Below, piece after piece: positions 1 through 5,545 of a DNA stretch of 8,894 nt (its first letter is position 1; each line of letters begins with the position of its first letter). Source of the stretch: JADFOJ01 sp041580235 (GTDB lineage: Bacteria; Planctomycetota; Phycisphaerae; Phycisphaerales; SM1A02). The notes under the pieces were generated by a model. It worked only from the letters and a program-made list of their open reading frames with translations, ran no database searches and was not told the DNA's origin. Both the position numbers and the translations under genes were made by a program. The stretch is from positions 1-8,894 of the forward strand of contig JBFGEG010000127.1 of NCBI GenBank assembly GCA_041580235.1, in the 5' to 3' direction.

Positions 1-157
1 CGCTGACGCCCACGATCAGCGGCGAGCCGGTCGGGACCCCGCAGCGGTCGCGCAGGTACCGGGCCACCTCCCCCACCAGGGGGTGTCGTCGGGCGGCGAG
101 AGGCAGAGCCTCGCGCGTGCCCGGTGCCGGGTATGTCCTGTGAGCAGGAGTGGCCAC
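1..157 (-). CDS. tilS: Probable tRNA(Ile)-lysidine synthase TilS, N-terminal 52 codons (cut by left edge)
   Basis: Reading the minus strand from a GTG at 157 gives 52 codons open to the window edge. An in-frame TGA at 175-173 lies upstream, so GTG 157 is the first usual start. The protein begins MATPAHRTYPAPGTREALPL and continues HPLVGEVARYLRDRCGV, ending SPLIVGVS at the edge. An amphipathic helix followed by a hydrophobic strand ending in GVS is how TilS proteins run into their PP-loop (V-x-V-S-G-G-x-D-S). The next base is G, as a glycine codon requires. TilS attaches lysine to C34 of tRNA(Ile2) using ATP, so that it reads AUA. The P-loop would sit near residue 52, about 25-30 residues later than in E. 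coli, so an N-terminal extension or a later GTG (codon 28, position 76) is possible. The diagnostic GGxDS is outside the window, so another PP-loop ATPase cannot be excluded. The gene is divergent from the one at 228. Confidence 0.6.
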   Translation of the reverse strand, partial: MATPAHRTYPAPGTREALPLAARRHPLVGEVARYLRDRCGVPTGSPLIVGVS

Positions 158-186
158 GAACAGATAATATGGTCAGGCGGCCGCGC
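158..186. promoter_or_regulatory. Candidate divergent -10 elements between tilS-like gene and the 228 gene
   Basis: An AT-rich patch, GATAATAT at 163-170, stands out in GC-rich sequence between two divergent genes. On the minus strand it reads TATTAT (169-164), a five-of-six match to TATAAT, only 6 nt before the GTG at 157. If used, it would give an essentially leaderless tilS-like mRNA. On the plus strand, GATAAT (163-168) would give a leader of about 50 nt before the GTG at 228. No convincing -35 box is visible for either direction, so this is a position-based guess. Confidence 0.25.
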
Positions 187-216
187 GGCTCGTGGCGGCC
201 CGCCGGGGAGCAACAC

Positions 217-221
217 GGAGG
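217..221 (+). promoter_or_regulatory. Shine-Dalgarno GGAGG that sets the start at 228
   Basis: GGAGG at 217-221 is followed by a 6-nt spacer and GTG at 228. The alternative in-frame GTG at 192 has no comparable purine tract ahead of it. This is the clearest ribosome-binding site in the window and fixes the downstream start. Confidence 0.7.
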
Positions 222-227
222 TTCGAC

Positions 228-764
228 GTGCTCAGCCTCACGGCGGAGGCTCTGACCCTGCAAGGCCCCTGGCTGCCGATTCTCGGCGTGTTCGGGATCC
301 TCGGCTTCGCCCTGATCGTGATGATCTCGGTGCGCGGCAAGATCGCCCGCCGCAACAGCGATCGCCCGTCGCCACGCGAGCTGATCGATCAGCTCAAGGC
401 CGCCGGCACCCGCAGCGGCGGCGGCGCGACCCTGGGATCAGTCGGCCAGCCCACCGGCGGGGCGGACCTCGTCGAGACAGCGCAGCGTCTCGGGGCGCAG
501 CTTGACAACAAGGCCCGTCGGCTGGAGAAGCTCATCGAGGAGGCCGACCAGCGGATCGCGGCCCTGTCGGGCGCGGCCCCCGGTCTCTCGGCGCCCGACA
601 GGCCACGGGCGCCGGCGGCTCCGTCCCCGGCCCGGCCCCCCCGCGACCCGTTGACCCAGGCCGTCTACGAGCACGCCGACGCGGGTCGCACACCGGTCGA
701 GATCGCCCGCGAGCTCGACGAGCAGGTGGGCAAGGTGGAGTTGATTCTGGCGTTAAGGGAGTAG
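228..764 (+). CDS. Small membrane-anchored coiled-coil protein with C-terminal helix-turn-helix (DUF6115/DUF2802-like)
   Basis: This 178-residue protein starts at GTG 228 behind a good GGAGG. An in-frame GTG at 192 would add 12 basic residues and has no ribosome-binding site. Residues 15-35 (LPILGVFGILGFALIVMI) form a single membrane segment followed by a basic stop-transfer stretch (RGKIARR). This suggests a short N-terminus outside the cytoplasm and a cytoplasmic C-terminus. Residues 80-114 are a charged heptad-like coiled coil (AQRLGAQLDNKARRLEKLIE). Residues 117-140 are an Ala/Pro-rich linker. Residues 141-178 (AVYEHADAGRTPVEIAREL, then GKVELILALRE) have the form of the helix-turn-helix-like tail of small anchored proteins such as DUF6115 and DUF2802. 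The family name is from memory of that tail pattern. The function is unknown; these proteins are sometimes found with motility or cell-envelope genes, but nothing nearby supports that here. It is convergent with the lipoprotein gene and probably monocistronic. Confidence 0.75.
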   Translation: MLSLTAEALTLQGPWLPILGVFGILGFALIVMISVRGKIARRNSDRPSPRELIDQLKAAGTRSGGGATLGSVGQPTGGADLVETAQRLGAQLDNKARRLEKLIEEADQRIAALSGAAPGLSAPDRPRAPAAPSPARPPRDPLTQAVYEHADAGRTPVEIARELDEQVGKVELILALRE

Positions 765-770
765 GGGTTC

Positions 771-907
771 AGCCATGAGCCATGAGGGTCCGGACCGGAC
801 GGTATGCGAGACTCCTATATCGACAACGGTGGCAATATAGGACAGTAGCATATTCAGAGCACGAGGATATGCTACTGTAGCATATTTGGCCCCGATGGCT
901 CATGGCT
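771..907. repeat. 137-bp element of nested inverted repeats (MITE- or REP-like)
   Basis: The convergent gap between stop codons at 764 and 913 holds an element bounded by a 13-bp inverted repeat: AGCCATGAGCCAT at 771-783 and its complement at 895-907. Inside are three further dyads. TCCTATAT (813-820) pairs with 835-842. ACAGTAGCATAT (842-853) pairs with 867-878. ATATGCTACTGTAGCATAT (867-885) is a perfect palindrome around one central base. GGTCCGGACC (787-796) is a 10-bp palindrome. The interior from 811 to 887 is much AT-richer than the flanking genes. There is no transposase and no clear target-site duplication at the ends. It could be a MITE, a REP/BIME-like repeat, a protein-binding palindrome array, or a bidirectional transcription end without U-tracts. 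The inverted repeats are read directly from the sequence; the element class is inference. Confidence 0.6.
842..885. promoter_or_regulatory. Three alternating copies of a 9-mer forming two mutually exclusive hairpins
   Basis: GTAGCATAT occurs at 845-853 and 877-885, and its complement ATATGCTAC at 867-875. The middle copy can pair with the left copy (12-bp stem, 842-853 with 867-878, 13-nt loop) or with the right copy (7-bp stem, 867-873 with 879-885, 5-nt loop). In DNA form the right pair is a 19-bp palindrome typical of a dimeric regulator site. No U-tract follows on either strand, so a simple intrinsic terminator is not supported. Confidence 0.4.
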
Positions 908-910
908 CTC
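897..910 (-). repeat. Copy of a dispersed GAGAGCCATGAGCC repeat after the lipoprotein stop
   Basis: On the minus strand GAGAGCCATGAGCC begins 2 nt after the TGA (915-913) of the lipoprotein gene. The same 14 bases recur on the minus strand at 2937-2924, 1 nt after the astD stop. An 11-base core, AGCCATGAGCC, occurs on the plus strand at 771-781, six nt after the stop at 764. It also forms the right arm of the 771-907 element. Confidence 0.55.
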
Positions 911-912
911 CT

Positions 913-1812
913 TCACCCCTCAATCACCAACTGAATCGTCCCGTTCGACGTGTCCAGCCGCGACCGCTCGCCGCCGTCACCGACGACGATGCGTCCCTTG
1001 TTGCGGCTGATGCTCTGGCTGGAGATGCGGCCGGTGTAGTCGTCGATCGATATGGAGCCGTTGGAGGTGTCCATGGTCACCGTGCCCATGAAGCCTCGGC
1101 CGACCTTCACCTTGATCGACCCGTTGCTCGTGTCGAGGTTGAGCGGTCCGGCCTGGTCCGGCGCGAGCGCGACCTCGATCCGCCCGTTCGAGGTGTCGGC
1201 GGTGACGCTGCCGTTGACGTTGTCCAGGTGAATCGATCCGTTGGACGTGTCCACGGCCAGCGATCCCAGGTGATCCGTGACGTGGATGGCGGCGTTGGAG
1301 GTGTCGATCCGGGCCGATCCCTCGTGGCTCACCACCTCCACGGGGCCGTTGGAGGTGTCGATGACCAGCGTTCCCGACAGACCGTGGGCAATGACGCGAC
1401 CGTTGCTCGTGTCGATGTTCACGCCGTCGGCATCCGGCACCCTGACGACGACGCTCGCCCCCTCGTTGCTGCGGGGCGGCTCGGGCAGGACCGGCTTGAT
1501 GATCAACGTCCGGTCGGCGTCGCGGTAGACGGCCAGCTCGGTGAGCGCGAGCCGCTGCTCGGCTTCCTCCTGGGTCTTGGCCGCGGTCCGGATCGAGGCC
1601 TCGATCGCGACATCGGTCCGGTCGGGCTCGGCGACCACCTCGACACGGCCGTTACGGGTCTTGACCTGCAGCGCCGAGCCGGGGACATGCGTCTCGGACA
1701 GCACGACGTCCTTCTGCGCGCGGTGCGGATAACTGTCCCAGCCGCGAAACGAGCAGGCGGTCAGGGGAAGGACCACCAGGAGCACGGCAGCGAGTCGGAT
1801 CGGGGTTCTCAT
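913..1812 (-). CDS. DUF4097-like lipoprotein with DTSNG solenoid repeats
   Basis: This 299-residue protein starts at ATG 1812, with GGAG 8 nt upstream (complement of 1821-1824). Residues 1-20 (MRTPIRLAAVLLVVLPLTAC) are a lipoprotein signal peptide with lipobox LTAC, so Cys20 should be lipidated and the protein exported. After a linker, residues 130-299 consist of short beta-strand repeats marked by DTSNG: aspartates at 134, 152, 170, 188, 206, 227, 248 and 287. Steps are 18, 18, 18, 18, 21, 21 and 39. The 39-residue step hides a degenerate rung (ISRNKG near 268), and TRNG at 52-55 is another. The third copy is DTSNA. This is the pattern of the DUF4097 putative-adhesin family, predicted to fold as a beta-helix with one repeat per rung. 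The biochemical role is unknown. It is the last gene of the minus-strand run, 66 nt after the ureohydrolase and with its own ribosome-binding site, so it may be only loosely tied to the catabolic genes. Confidence 0.85.
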   Translation of the reverse strand: MRTPIRLAAVLLVVLPLTACSFRGWDSYPHRAQKDVVLSETHVPGSALQVKTRNGRVEVVAEPDRTDVAIEASIRTAAKTQEEAEQRLALTELAVYRDADRTLIIKPVLPEPPRSNEGASVVVRVPDADGVNIDTSNGRVIAHGLSGTLVIDTSNGPVEVVSHEGSARIDTSNAAIHVTDHLGSLAVDTSNGSIHLDNVNGSVTADTSNGRIEVALAPDQAGPLNLDTSNGSIKVKVGRGFMGTVTMDTSNGSISIDDYTGRISSQSISRNKGRIVVGDGGERSRLDTSNGTIQLVIEG

Positions 1813-1824
1813 GGCATCGTCTCC

Positions 1825-1851
1825 GCAGGGGTTTCCGTTGAGCGTCCCTGC
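1825..1851. repeat. Short inverted repeat upstream of the lipoprotein gene
   Basis: GCAGGG at 1825-1830 and CCCTGC at 1846-1851 form a 6-bp inverted repeat with a 15-nt spacer, directly upstream of the lipoprotein ribosome-binding site. It could be an operator half-site pair or a leader hairpin, or chance in GC-rich DNA. Confidence 0.2.
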
Positions 1852-1878
1852 CTTATTCCCCGTCGGGTGTCCGGCGTT

Positions 1879-2877
1879 TCAGGCTTTGGCGGTGCCGGTC
1901 AGACGGATCGCGGCCAGCGACAGGATCTCAAAGATCACATGCGAGGCGAGCTGGGCCGTGATGCCCGCCGGATCCCGCGCCGGCAGCAGCTCGACCACGT
2001 CGGCCCCCACGAGGTTGACCCCGGCGAACCGGCGCAGCAGCCCGAAGACGTCGGCCGAGGTGAAGCCGGCGCACACGGGCGTGCCCGTTCCTGGGGCATA
2101 GGCGGGGTCGACGCAGTCGATGTCGAAGGACAGGTACACCTCGTCGTCGCCAAGCCGTCGGCGGAACGCCTCGATTCGCGGCTCACCCTCGCCCGTCCGC
2201 CACTGCTCGTAGGTCACCATCTCGATCCCCATGGTCCGGGCCTCGTCGAAGTCGGCCAGGTCGTTGCCGGGGCCCCTCAATCCGATGCTCAGCATGCGGG
2301 TGGGGTCGATGATCCGGTGTTCGGCCGCACGCCGGATGGGAGACGCGTGGCCCCATTTCTCGCCCCAGACGCTGTCGAGGGTGTCGAGGTGGGCGTCGAA
2401 GTGCAGCACGGCCAGGCCGGCGGCCGGCTTGCCGCGACGCTGCCAGGTCGCGGCCATGTTGGACCAGGCGATCGAGTGATCGCCGCCGACGGCCAGCAGC
2501 CGCGTGTGATCGGGGTCGCCGATGGTCAGCGCGTAATCGCGGGCCCGCTCGGCCGTCTCGCGGCACGAGTAGGGCAACACCGGGGCGTCTCCCGCATCGG
2601 CCATGGACAGCACCTCGGTGACGTCGATGCCGAACTCAAGGTGAACCGGCCGAACGTACTGGGATGCGTCGCGCACGGCCCTGGGACCGAACCGCGCTCC
2701 CGGCTGCCACGTGACGCCGCCGTCGAAGGGGATGCCGTAGATCGCCCAGTCCACCGGCTGCCCGGGGGCGGGAACCTGCTCGATCAGCGGGTACCGGCAG
2801 AACGTCGAGACTCCCGCAAACCGCGGAAACGCCCGAGCATCCGGCAACACCGTCCGCGTCGTAGACGCATCACCCAT
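1879..2877 (-). CDS. Ureohydrolase of the agmatinase/arginase (SpeB) family
   Basis: This 332-residue Mn-dependent ureohydrolase starts at ATG 2877; no strong ribosome-binding site is visible. All binuclear manganese ligands are present: GGDHS with His134, DAHLD with Asp161, His163 and Asp165, and FDIDCVD with Asp252 and Asp254. Glu296 in VVELLP matches the guanidinium-binding glutamate of arginases. The N-terminal YGIPFDGGVTWQPGARFGP (residues 47-65) and PAYAPGTGTP (258-267) are typical of the agmatinase/guanidino-acid hydrolase branch. Such enzymes split a guanidino group into urea and an amine: arginine to ornithine, agmatine to putrescine, or guanidinobutyrate to GABA. The usual agmatinase TPE-GG after GTG is TPVCAGFT here, so the substrate cannot be read off. 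Standing next to astD, astA and an aminotransferase with no astB in the window, it may make ornithine from arginine or succinylornithine from succinylarginine. Plain agmatinase in polyamine synthesis is the conservative alternative. It lies 61 nt after astD and 66 nt before the lipoprotein gene. Confidence 0.85.
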   Translation of the reverse strand: MGDASTTRTVLPDARAFPRFAGVSTFCRYPLIEQVPAPGQPVDWAIYGIPFDGGVTWQPGARFGPRAVRDASQYVRPVHLEFGIDVTEVLSMADAGDAPVLPYSCRETAERARDYALTIGDPDHTRLLAVGGDHSIAWSNMAATWQRRGKPAAGLAVLHFDAHLDTLDSVWGEKWGHASPIRRAAEHRIIDPTRMLSIGLRGPGNDLADFDEARTMGIEMVTYEQWRTGEGEPRIEAFRRRLGDDEVYLSFDIDCVDPAYAPGTGTPVCAGFTSADVFGLLRRFAGVNLVGADVVELLPARDPAGITAQLASHVIFEILSLAAIRLTGTAKA

Positions 2878-2902
2878 CGCCCCATCGTACCCGAACCCTC
2901 TT

Positions 2903-2925
2903 CCCTATTGGCTTTTCGCCAAGGG
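2903..2925 (-). other. Hairpin between astD and the ureohydrolase gene
   Basis: On the minus strand TTGGC (2922-2918) and GCCAA (2912-2908) form a 5-bp stem with loop GAAAA. A flanking CCC (2925-2923) can pair with GGG (2905-2903) across a 2-nt bulge. No U-tract follows, so termination is unlikely; it could be an RNA-processing or stabilising stem inside the operon. Confidence 0.3.
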
Positions 2926-2937
2926 CTCATGGCTCTC
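2924..2937 (-). repeat. Copy of GAGAGCCATGAGCC repeat after the astD stop
   Basis: The minus strand reads GAGAGCCATGAGCC from 2937 to 2924, immediately after the TGA of astD (2941-2939). It is identical over 14 bases to 910-897. Here it stands alone, without the internal palindromes of the 771-907 element, which makes it look like a solo end or a distinct dispersed motif. Confidence 0.5.
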
Positions 2938-2938
2938 T

Positions 2939-4435
2939 TCAGAGCCACCCGTCATCCCAGTGCATCCCCACCGGCACCGCCACCTCAGCGCTTTTCTCCA
3001 CCATATTCGCCACCGGATACACGCAATAGTCGACGCTGAAGGCGGCGGCCGGACGGTGGTTGCCGCTGTGGCCGAGACCGCCGAAGGGCAGCTTGCTCGA
3101 GGCGCCCGCCGTGCCCGTGTTGCGGTTGATGCAGCCGGCGTTGGTCCGGGCGAAGAACGTCTCGTAGGCCGCGTCGTCAGTGGTGAAGATCGCGGCGGCC
3201 AGCCCGTAGCGGGTCAGGTTGGCCTGCTCGATGGCGTGCTCCAGGTCGTTGACCACCGTGATCTGGGCGAAGGGGCCGAACACCTCCTCGTCGCGGTCGA
3301 GGCTGAAGCCGTCCACCTCGACCACGCCCGGCGTCACGAAGTGGCCGGGCCGGTCCACGGCCGTCGCCTCCAGCAGCACGCGACTGCCGGCCCTGGCGTG
3401 CATGGCCTGGGCGTCGAGGACGTCGGTGACCGAATCCTCGCTGACGACCGGCCCCATGAACACCGGCTCGGATGCGCGGCCGGGCCCGATGAGCAGCCCC
3501 GACGCCGCCTTGCAGAAGGCGGGGATGAACCGCTCGGCGATGTCGGCGTGCACCACGAGGCGTCGCGTGCAGGTGCACCGCTGCCCGGTGGTGGCGAACG
3601 CCGCCCGCGTGCACTCCACGACCGCCTGCTTGAGATGGCAGTCGGCCATGACCACGGCGGGGTTGTTGCCGCCCATCTCCAGGGCCAGCATGCGGCCCGG
3701 GCGGTCGACATTGGCCTCCATGATGCTGCGGCCCACGGGCCAGGATCCCGTGAGCAGAATCCCGTCCACGTCATCGTGACTCGTCAGGGCCGGCGCCACG
3801 CCGCGGCCGCCGTGGATGACGTTGAAGACGCCCGGCGGAATGCCGATGTCGTCCATGATCTCGGCCAGGATCTGGCCCACGGCAGGCGTGCGCTTCGAGG
3901 GCTTGAAGACCACCGTGTTGCCCAGCAGCAGCGCGGGCACGAAGTGCCCGTTGGGCAGGTGGGCGGGGAAGTTGAACGGCCCCAGCACGGCCATCACCCC
4001 GAAGGGCTTGAAGCGGCAATGGCCGGAACGGGACTCCGAGACGGCGACCTCGTACCCGCGGACCCGGGCGAAGCTGATGTCGTCGAGCGTGATGTCCACC
4101 TTGCCGGCCAGGAGCTTCGCCTCGGCCCGCGACTCGGCCATGGTCTTGCCCATGTCGTCCGTGATCACGCCGGCGATACGCTCGTTCTGCTCGGTGACCG
4201 CGTCCCGCCAGCGTCGCAGGTACTCGGCACGCTCCTCGACGGAGCGGCCCGACCACTCCGGCAGTGCTGCGCGGGCGGCGCGGATCGCCTCGTCCACGTG
4301 CTCCACCGGCGGCGAGCCCTGCCAGACGACGCGATCCGGCCGGGCCGGGTCGGTCGAGACGAGGGCATCGCCCTCGATGGGCACGAAGCGACCGTTGATG
4401 TAGCTGCTGGGCGGGTGCTTGAGGGCGTCGATCAC
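2939..4435 (-). CDS. astD: Succinylglutamate-semialdehyde dehydrogenase AstD
   Basis: This 498-residue NAD(P)-dependent aldehyde dehydrogenase (E. coli AstD is about 490) oxidises N-succinylglutamate 5-semialdehyde to N-succinylglutamate, step four of the AST arginine pathway. The ALDH signature residues are present: Asn155 in GPFNFPAHLPNGH, Lys178 in VVFKPS, Glu253 in LALEMGGNNP and catalytic Cys287 in TTGQRCTCTRRL. The NFPAHLPNGH and GQRCTCTRRL wordings are those of the AstD branch, not of general betaine- or succinate-semialdehyde dehydrogenases. Translation starts at GTG 4435 and overlaps the astA stop by 4 nt (GTGA), a strong sign of translational coupling. The start is supported because the protein opens directly into the expected SYINGRF strand at residues 11-17. 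The neighbouring astA fits the assignment. A solo repeat copy and a hairpin follow the stop codon. Confidence 0.93.
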   Translation of the reverse strand: MIDALKHPPSSYINGRFVPIEGDALVSTDPARPDRVVWQGSPPVEHVDEAIRAARAALPEWSGRSVEERAEYLRRWRDAVTEQNERIAGVITDDMGKTMAESRAEAKLLAGKVDITLDDISFARVRGYEVAVSESRSGHCRFKPFGVMAVLGPFNFPAHLPNGHFVPALLLGNTVVFKPSKRTPAVGQILAEIMDDIGIPPGVFNVIHGGRGVAPALTSHDDVDGILLTGSWPVGRSIMEANVDRPGRMLALEMGGNNPAVVMADCHLKQAVVECTRAAFATTGQRCTCTRRLVVHADIAERFIPAFCKAASGLLIGPGRASEPVFMGPVVSEDSVTDVLDAQAMHARAGSRVLLEATAVDRPGHFVTPGVVEVDGFSLDRDEEVFGPFAQITVVNDLEHAIEQANLTRYGLAAAIFTTDDAAYETFFARTNAGCINRNTGTAGASSKLPFGGLGHSGNHRPAAAFSVDYCVYPVANMVEKSAEVAVPVGMHWDDGWL

Positions 4436-5532
4436 GGGACCGCCTCCGGGGGGGCGGGGGTCGGGCGACTGCGGGTTCCGCTCTTGGCGCCGCCGGCGGT
4501 GCGTTTCGGCCGGGGCCTGACCGGCAGCGGCGTGAAGGCGATCTCGTCGCCCGGCTTGGCCTTGAGCGCCGCGGCCGCCGGCTCGGCCACCGCCACTTCG
4601 CCATTCGACTCGGCGTACCTGGTGCGCAGGGCCCGGAACTCGCTCTTGCGGCGAACGCTCACGAAGCCGACGTTGGGGTAGTCGCCGACCGGGGCCGCCA
4701 GCGTGCCCATCTTGGTGGTCCGCACGAGCTCCAGGTCATCGGTCTTCGCCTCCAGGTACGGGCCGCCGTCAAAGGGGTCGATGTGACCGACGTACTTGAA
4801 GCCGATGCTCTCCAGGAACTTCTTGGCGGGTTTGGTCTCGACGCCCACGCGGCCGATCACGTTGCGGGCATCCGGCGGCAGCAGCGAGACGTAGATCTCA
4901 TGCTCGGGGAACAGCGATGTGATGAACTCGCGGGAGCGCTGGCAGAAGAGGTCCGCCTCGGCGAAGCTGAGGTTGATGAAGCGCCGGCCCACCGCCTCCC
5001 AGAAGAGATTGCGGCTGTCCTGCGTCAACGGACCCATCATCTCGGCGATGACGCGGTCGGAGAACCACTCGCGGTGCCGGCCCATGAAGTGGAACCGGAT
5101 CATGCTCAGCAGCAGGCCGAGCTTCTGCTCGTGACCGCGGTAAGACGGGCCCACCACCAGCCCCCCCACCTCGCTGGGGCCGCTCTCGTCGGTGCCCAGC
5201 TGCAGGGTCATGTGCACCTGGCCCGTCTGCAGGTCCTCGCTGTAGTGCTCGCGTTTGCGGACCTGCAGGTACGTGTGGGGCCGGCCGGGCCAGCTCATGC
5301 AGGAGATGACCGAGGACGTCCCCACCACGTTGCCGGTGTCGGTGTCGGCGAGCACGAACATGAACTCGCGCTCGTGCGGGCTGGCGGGCTCACCCGCGAA
5401 GCTCTTTCGGGAGCGCACGATCTTGGTCCGGATGATCTCCGGATCCGCCGGCAGGTTGACGAAGTGAACCATCTTCGCCAGCTTCAGCAGCGTGGGCGCG
5501 TCTTCAACGGTGGCGGGGCGGACGAGGAACAT
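4432..5532 (-). CDS. astA: Arginine (ornithine) N-succinyltransferase AstA
   Basis: This 366-residue AstA-family acyltransferase (GNAT-like fold) transfers succinyl from succinyl-CoA to the alpha-amino group of arginine, or of ornithine in AruFG-type enzymes. This commits the amino acid to the AST pathway. Landmarks run in family order: MFLVRPATVEDAPTLLKLA (1-19), GTDESGPSEVGGLVVGPSYRG (113-133), IAEMMGP (162-168), NLFWEAVGRRFINLSFAEAD (175-194), ARNVIGRV (222-229), GFKYVGHIDPFDGGPYLEA (244-262) and a final LKAKPGDEI (323-331). The start is ATG 5532, where family homology begins; an open frame extends upstream into the aminotransferase gene but is not family-like. The 13 nt between the aminotransferase stop and this ATG are pyrimidine-rich (CCCCTCTCCTCCC) with no Shine-Dalgarno, so coupling to the upstream gene is likely. 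Residues 340-366 are a Pro/Arg/Lys-rich tail absent from the E. coli protein as I recall it. The end overlaps astD by 4 nt. Confidence 0.92.
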   Translation of the reverse strand: MFLVRPATVEDAPTLLKLAKMVHFVNLPADPEIIRTKIVRSRKSFAGEPASPHEREFMFVLADTDTGNVVGTSSVISCMSWPGRPHTYLQVRKREHYSEDLQTGQVHMTLQLGTDESGPSEVGGLVVGPSYRGHEQKLGLLLSMIRFHFMGRHREWFSDRVIAEMMGPLTQDSRNLFWEAVGRRFINLSFAEADLFCQRSREFITSLFPEHEIYVSLLPPDARNVIGRVGVETKPAKKFLESIGFKYVGHIDPFDGGPYLEAKTDDLELVRTTKMGTLAAPVGDYPNVGFVSVRRKSEFRALRTRYAESNGEVAVAEPAAAALKAKPGDEIAFTPLPVRPRPKRTAGGAKSGTRSRPTPAPPEAVP

Positions 5533-5545
5533 GGGAGGAGAGGGG

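Noticed and set aside
83..505. 140-codon plus-strand frame overlapping the membrane-protein gene
   Set aside because: Arg-rich out-of-frame translation; the frame from 228 has a ribosome-binding site, membrane segment, coiled coil and helix-turn-helix.
769..903. A 44-codon minus-strand frame starting at ATG 903 inside the nested-repeat element, with AGGAG 4 nt upstream
   Set aside because: Its sequence is dictated by the palindromes, is rich in Cys, Ser and Tyr without a recognisable pattern, and the Shine-Dalgarno spacing is short. A chance frame in a repeat element is more likely than a gene.
765..912. Rho-independent terminator for the convergent genes
   Set aside because: Strong hairpins exist, but the stems are AT-rich and no run of U follows on either strand.
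886..3039. A 717-codon plus-strand open frame across the lipoprotein and ureohydrolase genes
   Set aside because: It is the antisense shadow of GC-rich minus-strand genes: composition is dominated by Val, Arg, Gly, Asp and His with no domain, and the minus-strand frames have clear families.
2960..4681. A 573-codon plus-strand open frame opposite astD and astA
   Set aside because: Antisense shadow of astD/astA, whose catalytic motifs are all intact on the minus strand.
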